DNA of 64,000 nucleotides from CAXMST01 sp963712765 (GTDB taxonomy: Bacteria > Actinomycetota > Thermoleophilia > Solirubrobacterales > 70-9): assembly GCA_963712765.1 (NCBI GenBank), contig CAVQIX010000003.1:248001-312000 (forward strand), given 5' to 3'. Both the position numbers and the translations under genes were made by a program. Positions 32,188 to 41,109 of the stretch are shown here, in pieces; positions within the stretch are counted from its first letter, which is position 1, and each line of letters starts with the position of its first letter. Below the pieces are notes generated by a model. It was not told the DNA's origin. It searched no databases and saw only the letters and a list, made by a program, of their open reading frames with translations.

Positions 32188-33939
32188 GTGCTGCTGCTGA
32201 TGGTTTTCGCACTCGTGGCCGGCGCCGGCACTGCGCTGTCGCCATGTGTGCTCCCGATCCTCCCGGCCGTGCTCGGTGCCGGCGTGACGGGCGGCCGCCG
32301 TCGCCCGCTCGGCGTCGTGACCGGTCTTGTCGGGGCCTTCACCTTCGCCGCGGTGGCGCTGGTCTACGTGATCGATGCGCTGGGGCTGCCAAACGACATC
32401 CAGCGCACGATCGCGATCGTGGTGCTCGCCGGGTTCGGGGTGGTGCTCCTGATCCCTCCACTCGCCGATCGGCTCGAGGCGCGGATCTCCCACATCGTCG
32501 GTCAGCCACGGATGCGCCGCGGAGATGGCTTCGGCTCGGGCCTGATGCTCGGCGGCGCCCTGGGCCTTGCCTACTTCCCCTGTGCCGGGCCGATTCTGGC
32601 GGGGGTGATCACGGTCTCGGCGGCGCAGGACTTCACCGTCGGTCGCCTCGCGGTCGCGCTCGCCTATGCGATCGGGTCCGGCGCGGTCCTATACGGCGTG
32701 ATGGTCGGCGGCCGACGCCTGACCGATCGCCTCGCACCGGTCCGCGGGCGGGTCCAGGTCGCAATGGGGGCGGTGATGGTCTCGGTCGCGGTGTTGATGG
32801 CGGCAGACCTCGACATCCGCTTCCAGAACGAGATCGCCGACGGCCTGCCGGGCTTCCTGACCAACCCCACCGGCGAGCTCGAACGTAACGAGGCCATCGC
32901 CTCCGAGATCAGCGACGTCCGCGGCGGCCCGCACGGCGGTACGGACGAGGCCGGGGCCGAGCAGCTCGCCGCCGGGCTCGATCTGCCCGTGATCGCCGAG
33001 GCGCCCGACTTCGCCGACACCCAGAAGTGGTTCAACACCGACGGCGAGGAGCTCTCGATCTCGGAGCTGACCGCCGAGGGCAAGGTAGTACTGATCGACT
33101 TCTGGACCTATACCTGCATCAACTGCATTCGCACGCTCCCCTATCTCAAGGCCTGGGACGAGGAGTACCGCGACGACGGCCTGGTCATCGTCGGCGTTCA
33201 TGCCCCCGAATTCCCGTTCGAGCGGGACGCCGACAACGTCGCCGCCTCGATCGCCCAGAACGAGATCCGCTATCCGGTCGTCCAGGACAACGAGCTGGGT
33301 ACCTGGAACAACTTCGGCAACCAGTTCTGGCCGGCCAAGTACCTGATCGATAGCGAGGGGAGGATCCGCTTCACCCACTTCGGCGAGGGTGAATACGACA
33401 CCACCGAGGAGGCGATCCGCACTCTGCTGGCCGAGGGGGGCGACGATCGGCTCGGGGCGCTGACCTCGGCTCAGGGGGAGACGGCAGACCCTGGCCTCGC
33501 CACCCCCGAGACCTACCTTGGTGCCGCCCGCGCGCAGGGATACATCAACGGGCGATTCCCGACCGGGATCAGCGACTTCGGCCTCGCCGGGAACCGGATC
33601 GTCGACGCCCTGCCTGCGAACGGCTTCGCCTTTCAGGGACGGTGGCGGATCTCGCTCGATGACGCCACGGCTATCTCGCGCGCCCGGCTCGACGGCCGCT
33701 TCTTGGCGAGCAAGGTCTTCCTCGTGATGGGCTCCCCAGGGCGGGAACGCCGGGTCGAGGTGCTGCTCGACGGTAAGCCGATACCGGACCGGCTCGCGGG
33801 CCCCGACGTCACCGACAGCGAAGCGAAGGTGGGTGAGGAGCGCCTCTACAGGCTGATCGACCTGCCCCAGGCCTCCGAGCACGTCTTCAGCCTCCGCTTC
33901 GAGCGCGGGGTCTCCGGCTACGCCTTCACCTTCGGCTAG
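32188..33939 (+). CDS. dipZ: DipZ-type protein: CcdA-like membrane domain fused to a thioredoxin-fold domain
   Basis: This 583-residue protein moves reducing power across the membrane. Residues 1-215 are a CcdA/DsbD-beta-like six-helix domain with the paired cysteines SPCVLPILPAVLGAG and YFPCAGPILAGV. Residues about 270-420 are a TlpA-like redoxin with active site WTYTCINCIRTLPYLKAW and the cis-Pro region FWPAKYLID. A C-terminal beta-rich domain (about 430-583) completes the DipZ architecture, known from M. tuberculosis Rv2874. It starts with GTG immediately before the first helix. Partners for cytochrome c maturation are not in this window. All four domain cysteine sets are intact. Confidence 0.9.
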   Translation: MLLLMVFALVAGAGTALSPCVLPILPAVLGAGVTGGRRRPLGVVTGLVGAFTFAAVALVYVIDALGLPNDIQRTIAIVVLAGFGVVLLIPPLADRLEARISHIVGQPRMRRGDGFGSGLMLGGALGLAYFPCAGPILAGVITVSAAQDFTVGRLAVALAYAIGSGAVLYGVMVGGRRLTDRLAPVRGRVQVAMGAVMVSVAVLMAADLDIRFQNEIADGLPGFLTNPTGELERNEAIASEISDVRGGPHGGTDEAGAEQLAAGLDLPVIAEAPDFADTQKWFNTDGEELSISELTAEGKVVLIDFWTYTCINCIRTLPYLKAWDEEYRDDGLVIVGVHAPEFPFERDADNVAASIAQNEIRYPVVQDNELGTWNNFGNQFWPAKYLIDSEGRIRFTHFGEGEYDTTEEAIRTLLAEGGDDRLGALTSAQGETADPGLATPETYLGAARAQGYINGRFPTGISDFGLAGNRIVDALPANGFAFQGRWRISLDDATAISRARLDGRFLASKVFLVMGSPGRERRVEVLLDGKPIPDRLAGPDVTDSEAKVGEERLYRLIDLPQASEHVFSLRFERGVSGYAFTFG

Positions 33940-33972
33940 GCGGCCCGATCGCGCCGGCCGCCCCGCACCGAT

Positions 33973-36012
33973 GTGGCTGGAGGATCCGCGCCGCGCGGGC
34001 CTGCTCGATCGCCGCTGTGGCAGACTGATCGCATCGGCCGGGCGCGCACATTCACGGCGGGCGTGATCGCCTCGGCGCTGGTGCTCGCCGCTGGCGTAGC
34101 GCCCACGTCCGGGCTCGATCCGCAGCTTGCCTGGGGGGCGTACGAAAGCTTCCCGCTAGACACCGCAGGCGCCGACCGACCCTTCGACCTTGGCGTCGCC
34201 GACATCGATCGCGACCGCGATCTCGACATCTTCGGGGCCAACCACAACCGGCGCGCTCCGCTGCTGATCAACGACGGCGCCGGCTCCTTCAGGGACCGGC
34301 TCTATCGCCGGGGCCTGGCGCAGATTCCATCGATCGCTGGTTTCGAGGACGGGGGAGCGCCCCTTCTCGACGCCGACGGTCTCTACGTCTACGCCCAGGG
34401 AACCGAGAAGGTGGTCTTCCGCAGGGTCGGCGGAGAGGGCACGGTGACCGGCTCGATCCGCGCTCCGTTGGACTTCTTTGGCCCGAGGACCCAACGCGAC
34501 GCCGAGGCCGAGGAGTTGATCGAGGAGGAGGATCCCCGCTACCGCCGGGTCGAGTTCTCGCTCGGCCCGGGCGGCGAGTTTTGGGCCAATCCGCGGTTCC
34601 TCGAGGTCCCGCTCGAGGTTGAGATCGAGGGGCTGGGGACTGAGCGGATCTACCTCGGCCCGCGTGCCGTCAACCCCCCGGAGACGAGCTTCACCCTGAC
34701 CTACCGGGACCGCCACGCGGTGCTGTGGGCCCAGCTCGGCGGGGGCTCGGCGCCCGACGCGCTGATCGTTCGTGGCGGTATCAAGGGGGTGGTTGCCGAG
34801 GTCAGGGATCTGATCGAGGACGAGCTCCTGATCGCGACCGGGGAGGGCTACTCGGATCGGGCCGAGGAGGCCGGCTTCGACAAGGACGCCTGCCGGGGCC
34901 GCGGCGTTCGGCCGGCCGATCTCGGGGCCGACGGGGACGTCGATGTCCTGATCGAGTGCGAGCGGGGCGCTCCGCTCCTCTACGAGCAGGTCGAGCCGGG
35001 CCGCTTCGCCGATCGTAGCGACCTACTCGAGGGGATCGGGGCGAGCGCCAAGAGCCTCAGGTGGGTGGCGATGCGGGGCCCCGGTCAGCCTCAGCTGATG
35101 GTGATCCGCCGCGGCCGTTTCGAGATCTATGAGGTGAGCGAGCAGGGGACTGAGCGGGTCGAGCGGGTCAGGGGCGATGGGCTTGTCAAGGGCGTCTCGG
35201 CCGGCGACTACGACGGCGACGGCGACGAGGACCTGTTCGCCAGCGCCGAGGCCGGAAGCACTCTTCTGGCCTCCTCCGGCGAGGGCTACAGGCCGATTCA
35301 GCCCGAGGACCTGGGCCTGCCGAAGCGGGGCCTAGCCGCCTCCTGGGTGGACGCCGACAACGACGGCCGGCTGGACCTCCACGATTACCAACGCGGCCTC
35401 TACATCCAGGATGGGGGCGGCCGTTTCACCGCTACGGGCGAAGTCCAGGTCGGGACCGAGTCGCAGCTCCCCTCGGTCGCCCGGGCGATCTGGTTCGACG
35501 CCGACAACGACGGCGATCGGGAGCTGATCGTCGCCGAGCGCGCCGACAAGAGGGGCGCCTCCAGCTACCGGGCATTCAGCCGTAGCGGCACCTCGAACCA
35601 CTGGCTCGAGGTCGAGCTCGAGGGAGATCGGACCGGGGAGGGGGACGGGGCCGGCGTCGGCATCGACGCGCTCGGATCGTCGGTCAGCGTCGAGGCCGGG
35701 GCGGCGAGCCGGACCGCCCAGGTGGGCGAGAGCGAGGGCTCCCGCTACTCGTGGGGGCACTCGCGGCTCTACTTCGGCCTTGGTGATCGCCGCCGGGTCG
35801 ACCGCCTCACGGTCGAGTGGTCGGACGGCGAGCGCTCGATCCTCGACAACGTCAAGGCGGATCGCCTGCTGGTGCTGCGCAAGGGTTCGGAGCGGCTGCG
35901 GCGAGGGGAGCTCAGGACCGTGGCTCGCGAGCTCAGTGGAACGGCCGATGCCACCGCGAGGACCCTCTCGCAGTGGTCGGTCGATCCTCCCGGCGAAGCA
36001 CGAACGTCCTAG
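33973..36012 (+). CDS. Secreted FG-GAP/VCBS repeat protein with C-terminal ASPIC/UnbV domain
   Basis: This 679-residue exported protein has a signal peptide core (ASALVLAAGVAP, about residues 33-45) and then several calcium-binding type beta-propeller repeats of the DxDxDxDLD form. Examples are DIDRDRDLDIFGAN, ADLGADGDVDVLIEC, GDYDGDGDEDLFAS, DADNDGRLDLHDY and DADNDGDRELIVAE. The ASPIC/UnbV end reads NHWLEVELEG ... GHSRLYFGLGDRRRVDRLTVEWSDG. Members are often called CRTAC1-like; the function is unknown. The GTG start gives an unusually long n-region of about 30 residues. An in-frame ATC at 34033 would give a normal signal peptide, but that is not a standard start. Confidence 0.8.
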   Translation: MAGGSAPRGPARSPLWQTDRIGRARTFTAGVIASALVLAAGVAPTSGLDPQLAWGAYESFPLDTAGADRPFDLGVADIDRDRDLDIFGANHNRRAPLLINDGAGSFRDRLYRRGLAQIPSIAGFEDGGAPLLDADGLYVYAQGTEKVVFRRVGGEGTVTGSIRAPLDFFGPRTQRDAEAEELIEEEDPRYRRVEFSLGPGGEFWANPRFLEVPLEVEIEGLGTERIYLGPRAVNPPETSFTLTYRDRHAVLWAQLGGGSAPDALIVRGGIKGVVAEVRDLIEDELLIATGEGYSDRAEEAGFDKDACRGRGVRPADLGADGDVDVLIECERGAPLLYEQVEPGRFADRSDLLEGIGASAKSLRWVAMRGPGQPQLMVIRRGRFEIYEVSEQGTERVERVRGDGLVKGVSAGDYDGDGDEDLFASAEAGSTLLASSGEGYRPIQPEDLGLPKRGLAASWVDADNDGRLDLHDYQRGLYIQDGGGRFTATGEVQVGTESQLPSVARAIWFDADNDGDRELIVAERADKRGASSYRAFSRSGTSNHWLEVELEGDRTGEGDGAGVGIDALGSSVSVEAGAASRTAQVGESEGSRYSWGHSRLYFGLGDRRRVDRLTVEWSDGERSILDNVKADRLLVLRKGSERLRRGELRTVARELSGTADATARTLSQWSVDPPGEARTS

Positions 36013-36015
36013 GAT
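36010..36015 (+). promoter_or_regulatory. -10 box (TAGGAT) of the lipoprotein gene
   Basis: TAGGAT ends 7 bases before the ATG at 36023 and overlaps the stop codon of the preceding gene. It selects 36023 over the ATG at 36014, which lies inside the box. Confidence 0.55.
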
Positions 36016-36022
36016 GTCGCCG

Positions 36023-36571
36023 ATGAGCCAGTCGATGCGCACCGCCCGGCTGCTACCTGCGGTTCTGGCGCTCTCGTTCGCCGCGCTCGCCCTGCTTGCC
36101 TGCGGCAACGACGAGGGCGGCGGGGGCGAGACGGTGACCGTCACCGAGCGGACCGTGACCGAGACGACCGCCGGAAGCGAGACGACCACGACCGAGGACG
36201 GGGCACCGCCGGCGGCCGATCTCGAGGTGGCCGAGCTGACCTTCTTCCAGTCGCCGACGGGCAACATCGGCTGTGTGATCGACCCCGAGAGCGTTCGCTG
36301 CGACATAGGCGAGCGGGATTGGAAGCCGACGCCCCGGCCGGCGGGCTGCGATCTCGACTACGGGCAGGGAATCTCTTTGGCCGCGGGCGGGGCGCCCCGG
36401 TTCGTCTGCGCCGGCGATACGGTGCTCGGGGCGGGCGAGCAGCTTGCCTACGGGAGCTCGATCGCGGCCGGCCTGCTGCGCTGTGAGAGCGGTACCGAGG
36501 GCATGACCTGCCGCGACGTGGAGTCCGGGCGGGGCTTCATGATCGCCCGCGAGGGCTACGAGCTCTTCTAG
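36023..36571 (+). CDS. Lipoprotein of unknown function
   Basis: This 182-residue protein has a basic n-region (MSQSMRTAR), a hydrophobic stretch and lipobox ALLAC at about residue 25. A Thr/Glu-rich linker (ETVTVTERTVTETTAGSETTTT) follows. The folded part contains FFQSPTGNIGCVIDPESVRCDIGERDW, GCDLDYGQGISLAAGGAPRFVCAGDTVLG and LRCESGTEGMTCRD. These hold six cysteines that probably form three disulfides. This SPxxNIxC ... CxI pattern recurs in actinobacterial lipoproteins of unknown role. The gene is monocistronic, judging from its own leaderless promoter and the convergent gene downstream. Confidence 0.7.
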   Translation: MSQSMRTARLLPAVLALSFAALALLACGNDEGGGGETVTVTERTVTETTAGSETTTTEDGAPPAADLEVAELTFFQSPTGNIGCVIDPESVRCDIGERDWKPTPRPAGCDLDYGQGISLAAGGAPRFVCAGDTVLGAGEQLAYGSSIAAGLLRCESGTEGMTCRDVESGRGFMIAREGYELF

Positions 36572-36587
36572 GGGCTCGGGCGGGGGC

Positions 36588-37508
36588 TCAGGCCTTGCGG
36601 GCCGAGAGCACGAGGTTGTAGAAGAGCTGCGGTGGCAGCCTGGGCTCGAGAACCACGCTGTCGAGCTGCTGCAGCGCGAGGTAGCTGCGGAAGGCGAACT
36701 GGCGCCAGAGCATCGGCACGCCGTCCGGCTCGGCGGTCGCTTCGACCGTGCGCAGGCCCCAGCCGTATGCGTTGGCGAGCAGCTCCTCGCCCCTGACATA
36801 GACGCCCTCGAATCCTCCGCGCTCGAACTTGCCGGCGAGCGAGCGGGGATCGAACGCGTGCACGTCGACCTCGGATTCGAGCTCGTGCTCGGCTTCCTCC
36901 TCGGGGCTGGTGCCCGGGCCGCCGTTCAGCTTCGGAGCGCGGACGATCGTGCGCCACAGCGGCGCCGCGTAGCCCCCGAACCGCTTTGGGATCGCCGCGA
37001 GGCGATCGCCATAGGCGCTCGGCTCCCCGCAGAAGGCGACGGTGCCGCCCGGCCGAAGGACGCGGAGGAACTCCTGGGTCGCCCGTTCGAGGTCGGGGAT
37101 GTGATGAAGCACCGCGTGGCCGAAGACGAGATCGAAGGATTCGTCCTCGAAAGGCAGGCTCTCGGCGTCGGTCCTGCTCGTCTTCACCTCAAGGCCCATC
37201 GCGGCGGCGTTGGCCGAGAGCTGACCGAGCATGCCTGAGGAGATGTCGGTGCAGGTCGCGGTCTCTATCGCGCCCGCGGCGAGCAGGTTGAGGGAGAAGT
37301 ATCCGGTGCCGGAGCCGACCTCGAGCGAGTCGCCGAAGCGGGGCTCGGCTCCGTCCAGCGCCTTGCGCAGCTTGCCGATCACCTGATCGCGGCCGACCGG
37401 GCCGAAATCGATTCCCCACTTCGAGTCGTAGGTTGTTGCGGCGACGTCGTGGTAGCGGGTGTTGACGTCCTTGATGTGGTCCGCATTGGCGTCTGGTGCC
37501 GCGGGCAT
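36588..37508 (-). CDS. SAM-dependent class I methyltransferase (methylated-glucan locus)
   Basis: This 306-residue protein has a complete SAM fold: motif I SLEVGSGTGYFSLNLLAAGAI, TCTDISSGML (acidic loop), FDLVFGHAVLHHIPDLERATQEFLRVLRPGG (motifs II/III). The C-terminal region is hydrophobic and aromatic (LLANAYGWGLRTVEATAEPDG ... QFAFRSYLALQQLD). It diverges from a second methyltransferase whose start lies 28 bases away, with overlapping -10 boxes. Together with GH57, GT4 and acyltransferase genes this matches the set around Rv3030-Rv3037c that makes methylglucose lipopolysaccharide in mycobacteria. O-methylation of a glucan is therefore the likely reaction; this is inference from context. Confidence 0.8.
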   Translation of the reverse strand: MPAAPDANADHIKDVNTRYHDVAATTYDSKWGIDFGPVGRDQVIGKLRKALDGAEPRFGDSLEVGSGTGYFSLNLLAAGAIETATCTDISSGMLGQLSANAAAMGLEVKTSRTDAESLPFEDESFDLVFGHAVLHHIPDLERATQEFLRVLRPGGTVAFCGEPSAYGDRLAAIPKRFGGYAAPLWRTIVRAPKLNGGPGTSPEEEAEHELESEVDVHAFDPRSLAGKFERGGFEGVYVRGEELLANAYGWGLRTVEATAEPDGVPMLWRQFAFRSYLALQQLDSVVLEPRLPPQLFYNLVLSARKA

Positions 37509-37515
37509 TCGCGGG

Positions 37516-37521
37516 ACTGTA
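37516..37521 (-). promoter_or_regulatory. -10 box (TACAGT) of the minus-strand methyltransferase gene
   Basis: This minus-strand TACAGT ends 7 bases before the ATG at 37508. Its last two base pairs are shared with the plus-strand -10 box at 37520. Confidence 0.55.
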
Positions 37522-37525
37522 GCGT
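37520..37525 (+). promoter_or_regulatory. -10 box (TAGCGT) of the plus-strand methyltransferase gene
   Basis: TAGCGT lies 10 bases before the ATG at 37536 and shares two base pairs with the divergent -10 box. The two promoters cannot both be occupied by polymerase at once. Confidence 0.5.
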
Positions 37526-37535
37526 GGGGCCGAGG

Positions 37536-38288
37536 ATGAGCGGGCGCTACGTACAGGACGATCAGCCCCCCGGCGTACCGCCCCTGGAGCTGACCGGAGA
37601 GCGGACTCTTCCCGATGTTCCCGAGGAGAACTACTGGTACCGGCGCCACCTCGTCGTCTACGAGTGGATCGCCGAGCGCGTCGGTGGGCTCGACGTCACC
37701 GACCTCGCCTGTGGCGAGGGCTACGGATCCGATCTACTCGCCCAGCACGCCCACGAGGTGATCGGCGTCGACGCCAATCCCGAGGCCCACTCCCACGCTT
37801 CCGCGCGTTACAGGCGTCCGAACCTGAGCTTCGAGCGCGACCTCGTCGAGAACGTGAGCGGGCCCAGGGACGCGATCGTCTTCCTGCAGACGATCGAGCA
37901 CATCGAGGACCCCGACGCGCTGCTGGAAGCGATCGCCGCCGCAGCGCCCCTCGCCTACATCTCGACTCCGAACCGCCTCACCCTCGCTCCCGAGGGCGCG
38001 GAGAGATCGGAGAACCCCTGGCACATTCGCGAGTACACGATCAGCGAGTACCGGGCGCTGCTGGAGCTCCGTTTCGCCGAGGTCGAGATCCTCGGCCTGC
38101 GTCACGCCGGCAAGCTCCGCATCCACCAGTGGGCCCTCAACCTCGGCTGGGACCGGATCCACAAGCCGCTACGCCTCACGGGGCCCTTCTACGACCACTT
38201 CACACCGGCGATCTCGACCGGCGACTTCGCGCTCAGCGGAGAAGACCTGGATTCGGCGCTGGACTTCCTGGCTATCTGCCGGGTCTGA
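37536..38288 (+). CDS. SAM-dependent methyltransferase (Rv3030-like position)
   Basis: This 250-residue protein opens LELTGERTLPDVPEENYWYRRHLVVYEWIAERV. The SAM motif is VTDLACGEGYGSDLLAQHAHEVIGVDANPEA, followed by AIVFLQTIEHIEDPDALLEAIAAAAPLAYISTPNRLTLAPEG and HIREYTISEYRALLELRF. The ERTxPx(I/V)xEENYW(F/Y)RRH opening and its position directly ahead of GH57 and GT4 genes match the mycobacterial gene order Rv3030-Rv3031-Rv3032. There the first gene methylates the sugar unit of methylglucose lipopolysaccharide. The longer open frame back to 37449 runs into the divergent gene and is not used. Confidence 0.8.
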   Translation: MSGRYVQDDQPPGVPPLELTGERTLPDVPEENYWYRRHLVVYEWIAERVGGLDVTDLACGEGYGSDLLAQHAHEVIGVDANPEAHSHASARYRRPNLSFERDLVENVSGPRDAIVFLQTIEHIEDPDALLEAIAAAAPLAYISTPNRLTLAPEGAERSENPWHIREYTISEYRALLELRFAEVEILGLRHAGKLRIHQWALNLGWDRIHKPLRLTGPFYDHFTPAISTGDFALSGEDLDSALDFLAICRV

Positions 38289-38374
38289 GGCGCCGTGACC
38301 CCGGTCGGGATTCGTCGTCCCCGATCGCGCGCGCACCCCTAAGGTCCGCGGCCGGCCTCGATCCGTACCGCCTG

Positions 38375-39814
38375 ATGAGCACTGCAGCCGAAACCAGCAC
38401 CGATCCCGACGATCACGTCGGCGACATCGCGATCGTCCTGCACAGCCACATGCCTTACGTCGAGGGCTTCGGTACCTACCCGTTTGGCGAGGAGTGGCTC
38501 TTCGACGCCGCGATCCGCTCCTATCTGCCGGTGTTGGCGGTCGCCGACGGCGTGACGATGACCGTCACCCCGGTCCTCGCCGATCAGCTCGAGTCCGAAC
38601 CCGTGCGCCGGCGCCTGCTCGAGTTCGCCCGTACCTACCGGCTCGGCTCCGCCCAGCTCGATGCGGGCGCGATGGGGACCCCGGAGCTGCGCGCCGCCTG
38701 TCTCGCCGAGGCGGACAGATACGGGGCCGCGGTTCGTGAGCTCGAGGTGCTGGAGGGTGGCGTCCTCGACGCCTTCGTCTCAGCCTCACATGAGGGGCGG
38801 ATCGAGCCGATGACCTCGAGCGCCACCCACGCGATCCTCCCGTTGATCGCGACCCGCGGCGCTCGGCGGATGCAGATCGAGACGGGGATCGGCTCCCACC
38901 GGCGCCGCTTCGGCTCCGTCCGCGGCTTCTGGCTGCCCGAGTGCGCTTACCAGCACGGGATCGAGCATCTGCTCGCCGAGGGCGGGATCGAGTACTTCTG
39001 CGTCGATCAGTCCCGCCACGAGCCCCCTGGTGCGGCGATGAGACCGGTTTCCGCCCATGGCCTGACGGCATTCCCCCTCGACTGGGAGGCGGTGCAGTGG
39101 CTGTGGTCGATGCAGGGCTACCCCTCTGATCCGGTGTATGCCGACTTCCACCGCAAGTCGCTCCGGGGAACGAGGCCCTGGGCGATCTCGGGCGACGCCT
39201 ACGACCCCGTTGCGGCAGCCGAGCGCGCGAGTGAGCAGGCCGAGGAGTTCGCGGCCGCGGTCGCCGAGAGGCTCGCCGCGCACCGCGCGGAGGCGGGGCA
39301 GGGCGGCCTGCTGACCTTTGCGATCGACACTGAGCTGCTCGGCCACTGGTGGTGGGAGGGACCGATCTGGCTGGGGAGCGTGCTCGAGCGACTGCCGGCC
39401 CACGGCGTCCGCACCCTGAAGCTGGGTGAGGCCCAGCTCGCCCATCCCGCCGAACACCGGCCCCTCGCAGCTTCGAGCTGGGGTGAGGAGAAGGATCTGC
39501 GGACCTGGGACTCGCCGCCGGTCGCCGACCTCGCCTGGGGGATCCGCAAGCTGGAGCTCCGCCTCCGGCGTGAGCTCGACTCGGGCCGCCTGCCGCGGAG
39601 CGCCCTCGAGCGGGCCGCGCGTGAACTGCTGGCCGTGCAGGCCAGCGATTGGGCGTTCCTCGACTACCGTCGCGAGGCCGGTGATTACCCCTTTCAGCGG
39701 ACGCTTGGTCACGCCGAGAAGCTGTTCGAGGCCATAGACTGCGGCGAGCGCGCCGAGCCGCGGCTGCGCGACCTGGCACCGGATCTCACCCTCTCGCCCC
39801 TGCTCGAGCCCTAG
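38375..39814 (+). CDS. GH57 family 1,4-alpha-glucan branching enzyme-like protein
   Basis: This 479-residue protein starts DIAIVLHSHMPYVEGFGTYPFGEEWLFDAAI; the HxH is GH57 conserved region 1. The nucleophile Glu lies in GFWLPECAYQHGIEHLL (region 3, about residue 189). The acid/base Asp lies in LLTFAIDTELLGHWWWEGPIWL (region 4, about 317). The C-terminal helical domain (LELRLRRELDSG ... QASDWAFLDY) matches GH57 branching enzymes. It would introduce alpha-1,6 branches into an alpha-glucan built by the GT4 enzyme encoded 25 bases downstream. I set the start at ATG 38375; the open frame upstream overlaps the methyltransferase gene. Confidence 0.87.
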   Translation: MSTAAETSTDPDDHVGDIAIVLHSHMPYVEGFGTYPFGEEWLFDAAIRSYLPVLAVADGVTMTVTPVLADQLESEPVRRRLLEFARTYRLGSAQLDAGAMGTPELRAACLAEADRYGAAVRELEVLEGGVLDAFVSASHEGRIEPMTSSATHAILPLIATRGARRMQIETGIGSHRRRFGSVRGFWLPECAYQHGIEHLLAEGGIEYFCVDQSRHEPPGAAMRPVSAHGLTAFPLDWEAVQWLWSMQGYPSDPVYADFHRKSLRGTRPWAISGDAYDPVAAAERASEQAEEFAAAVAERLAAHRAEAGQGGLLTFAIDTELLGHWWWEGPIWLGSVLERLPAHGVRTLKLGEAQLAHPAEHRPLAASSWGEEKDLRTWDSPPVADLAWGIRKLELRLRRELDSGRLPRSALERAARELLAVQASDWAFLDYRREAGDYPFQRTLGHAEKLFEAIDCGERAEPRLRDLAPDLTLSPLLEP

Positions 39815-39839
39815 ACCCCACCCAACGCGTACGACTCCG

Positions 39840-41036
39840 ATGCATCGCATCTTGATCCTCTCCTGGGAGTACCCGCCTCTGATCGAGGGCGGCCTCGCCC
39901 GTCATGTCCGCAAGCTCAGCGAGGCGCTGGTTGAGCAGGGGACCGAGGTCCACGTCCTCACCCGCGGCGCCGAGGAATCCCCCCGCGAGGAGATCGTGGC
40001 AGGGGTCCAGATCCACCGCGTGCTCGAGCCGACCCGGCCGCGCGACCTGGGTGAGTTCGTCACCTGGGTCGAGCGGATGAACTCCGACATGCTCGCCGCG
40101 GGCGTCGAGCTTGGCGACCGCTTCGAGTTCGACGTGGTCCACGGTCACGACTGGCTGGTGGCCAGCGCCTGTGCTCACCTCGCCAACCGGTTCTCCGCTC
40201 CACTCGTAACGACGATTCACGCGACCGAGTTCGGCCGGCACCAGGGCTGGGTCAAAAAGCACCCTCAGTCCTACATCCACGGCGTCGAGCGCTGGATCTC
40301 CAACCGCGCCGATCGTGTCATCGCCTGCTCCTTCTACATGCGCGAGCAGATCTCCGACATCTTCGACGTCCCCGAGCACCGGGTCCAGGTGATCCCGAAC
40401 GGGATCGACCCCGGCGACCTGCCAGAGCCCGACGCCGCGGAGCTTGCCGGCCTCCGACTCGAGTTCGCCCAGCCGGAGGAGAAGCTCGTCCTGTTGATCG
40501 GTCGCCTTGTCTACGAGAAGGGCTTTCAGTTCGCGCTCGAGGCAATGCCGTCCCTGATCGGGCGTGTCCCCGGTACTCGCTTCCTGGTCGCGGGGTCCGG
40601 AACCCACGAGGAGGAGCTTCGCCGCCAGGCCGAGGACCTGGGCCTGATGGATCAAGGCACCTTCCTCGGTTGGATCGGTGACGATGTCCTGCACTCGCTT
40701 TACCGGATCGCCGATGTCTGCGTGGTCCCGTCGCTGTACGAGCCCTTCGGCCTCGTCGCGCTCGAGGCGATGGCCTCCGAGTGCCCATGCATCGTCGCCG
40801 ACACCGGCGGCCTCCGCGAGGTCGTCCCAGACGGCGGCCAGGTTGGCCTCCGCTTCCGCTCGCGCGATCCGGAGGCGCTCGCTGACGTTGCCGCCCGGGT
40901 ACTCAGCGATTTCTCGCTGCGGGACGAGCTGGTCAGCGAGGCGCGAGACCACGTTCTCGGATTCGACTGGCTCGACGTCGCGGAGCAGACCGCCGTCGTC
41001 TACGAGTCGCTGCTCAGCGACCGCGCCCGGGTCTAG
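39840..41036 (+). CDS. GT4 family glycosyltransferase (Rv3032-like alpha-1,4-glucosyltransferase)
   Basis: This 398-residue retaining glycosyltransferase has the GT4/GT5-like opening ILILSWEYPPLIEGGLARHVRKLSEALVEQG. Substrate-facing VVHGHDWLVASA and TIHATEFGRHQG follow. The C-terminal GT-B nucleotide-sugar domain reads VLLIGRLVYEKGFQFALEA, FLVAGSGTHEEEL and SLYEPFGLVALEAMASECPCIVADTGGLREVV (E-x7-E motif). The WEYPPxxxGGLxRHV start is typical of glycogen/alpha-glucan synthase-like GT4 enzymes. With the neighbouring GH57 gene it forms a two-enzyme alpha-glucan module. It probably uses UDP- or ADP-glucose; the donor cannot be read from sequence. Confidence 0.87.
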   Translation: MHRILILSWEYPPLIEGGLARHVRKLSEALVEQGTEVHVLTRGAEESPREEIVAGVQIHRVLEPTRPRDLGEFVTWVERMNSDMLAAGVELGDRFEFDVVHGHDWLVASACAHLANRFSAPLVTTIHATEFGRHQGWVKKHPQSYIHGVERWISNRADRVIACSFYMREQISDIFDVPEHRVQVIPNGIDPGDLPEPDAAELAGLRLEFAQPEEKLVLLIGRLVYEKGFQFALEAMPSLIGRVPGTRFLVAGSGTHEEELRRQAEDLGLMDQGTFLGWIGDDVLHSLYRIADVCVVPSLYEPFGLVALEAMASECPCIVADTGGLREVVPDGGQVGLRFRSRDPEALADVAARVLSDFSLRDELVSEARDHVLGFDWLDVAEQTAVVYESLLSDRARV

Positions 41037-41109
41037 GGGCAACTCCCGCCGTCGAGGAGGCAGGCTCCGATCGAGATGCGACGATTCGAGGTCGCCTCAC
41101 GTCTCGCGC

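Noticed and set aside
33939..33962. Terminator after dipZ (GGCGGCC ... GGCCGCC)
   Set aside because: A 7-bp stem with a 10-base loop and no T-run in 70 percent GC DNA is easily due to chance.
38565..39779. 404-residue minus-strand open frame opposite GH57
   Set aside because: Arg/Pro/Ser-rich composition typical of a shadow frame in GC-rich DNA; GH57 on the other strand has all catalytic motifs.
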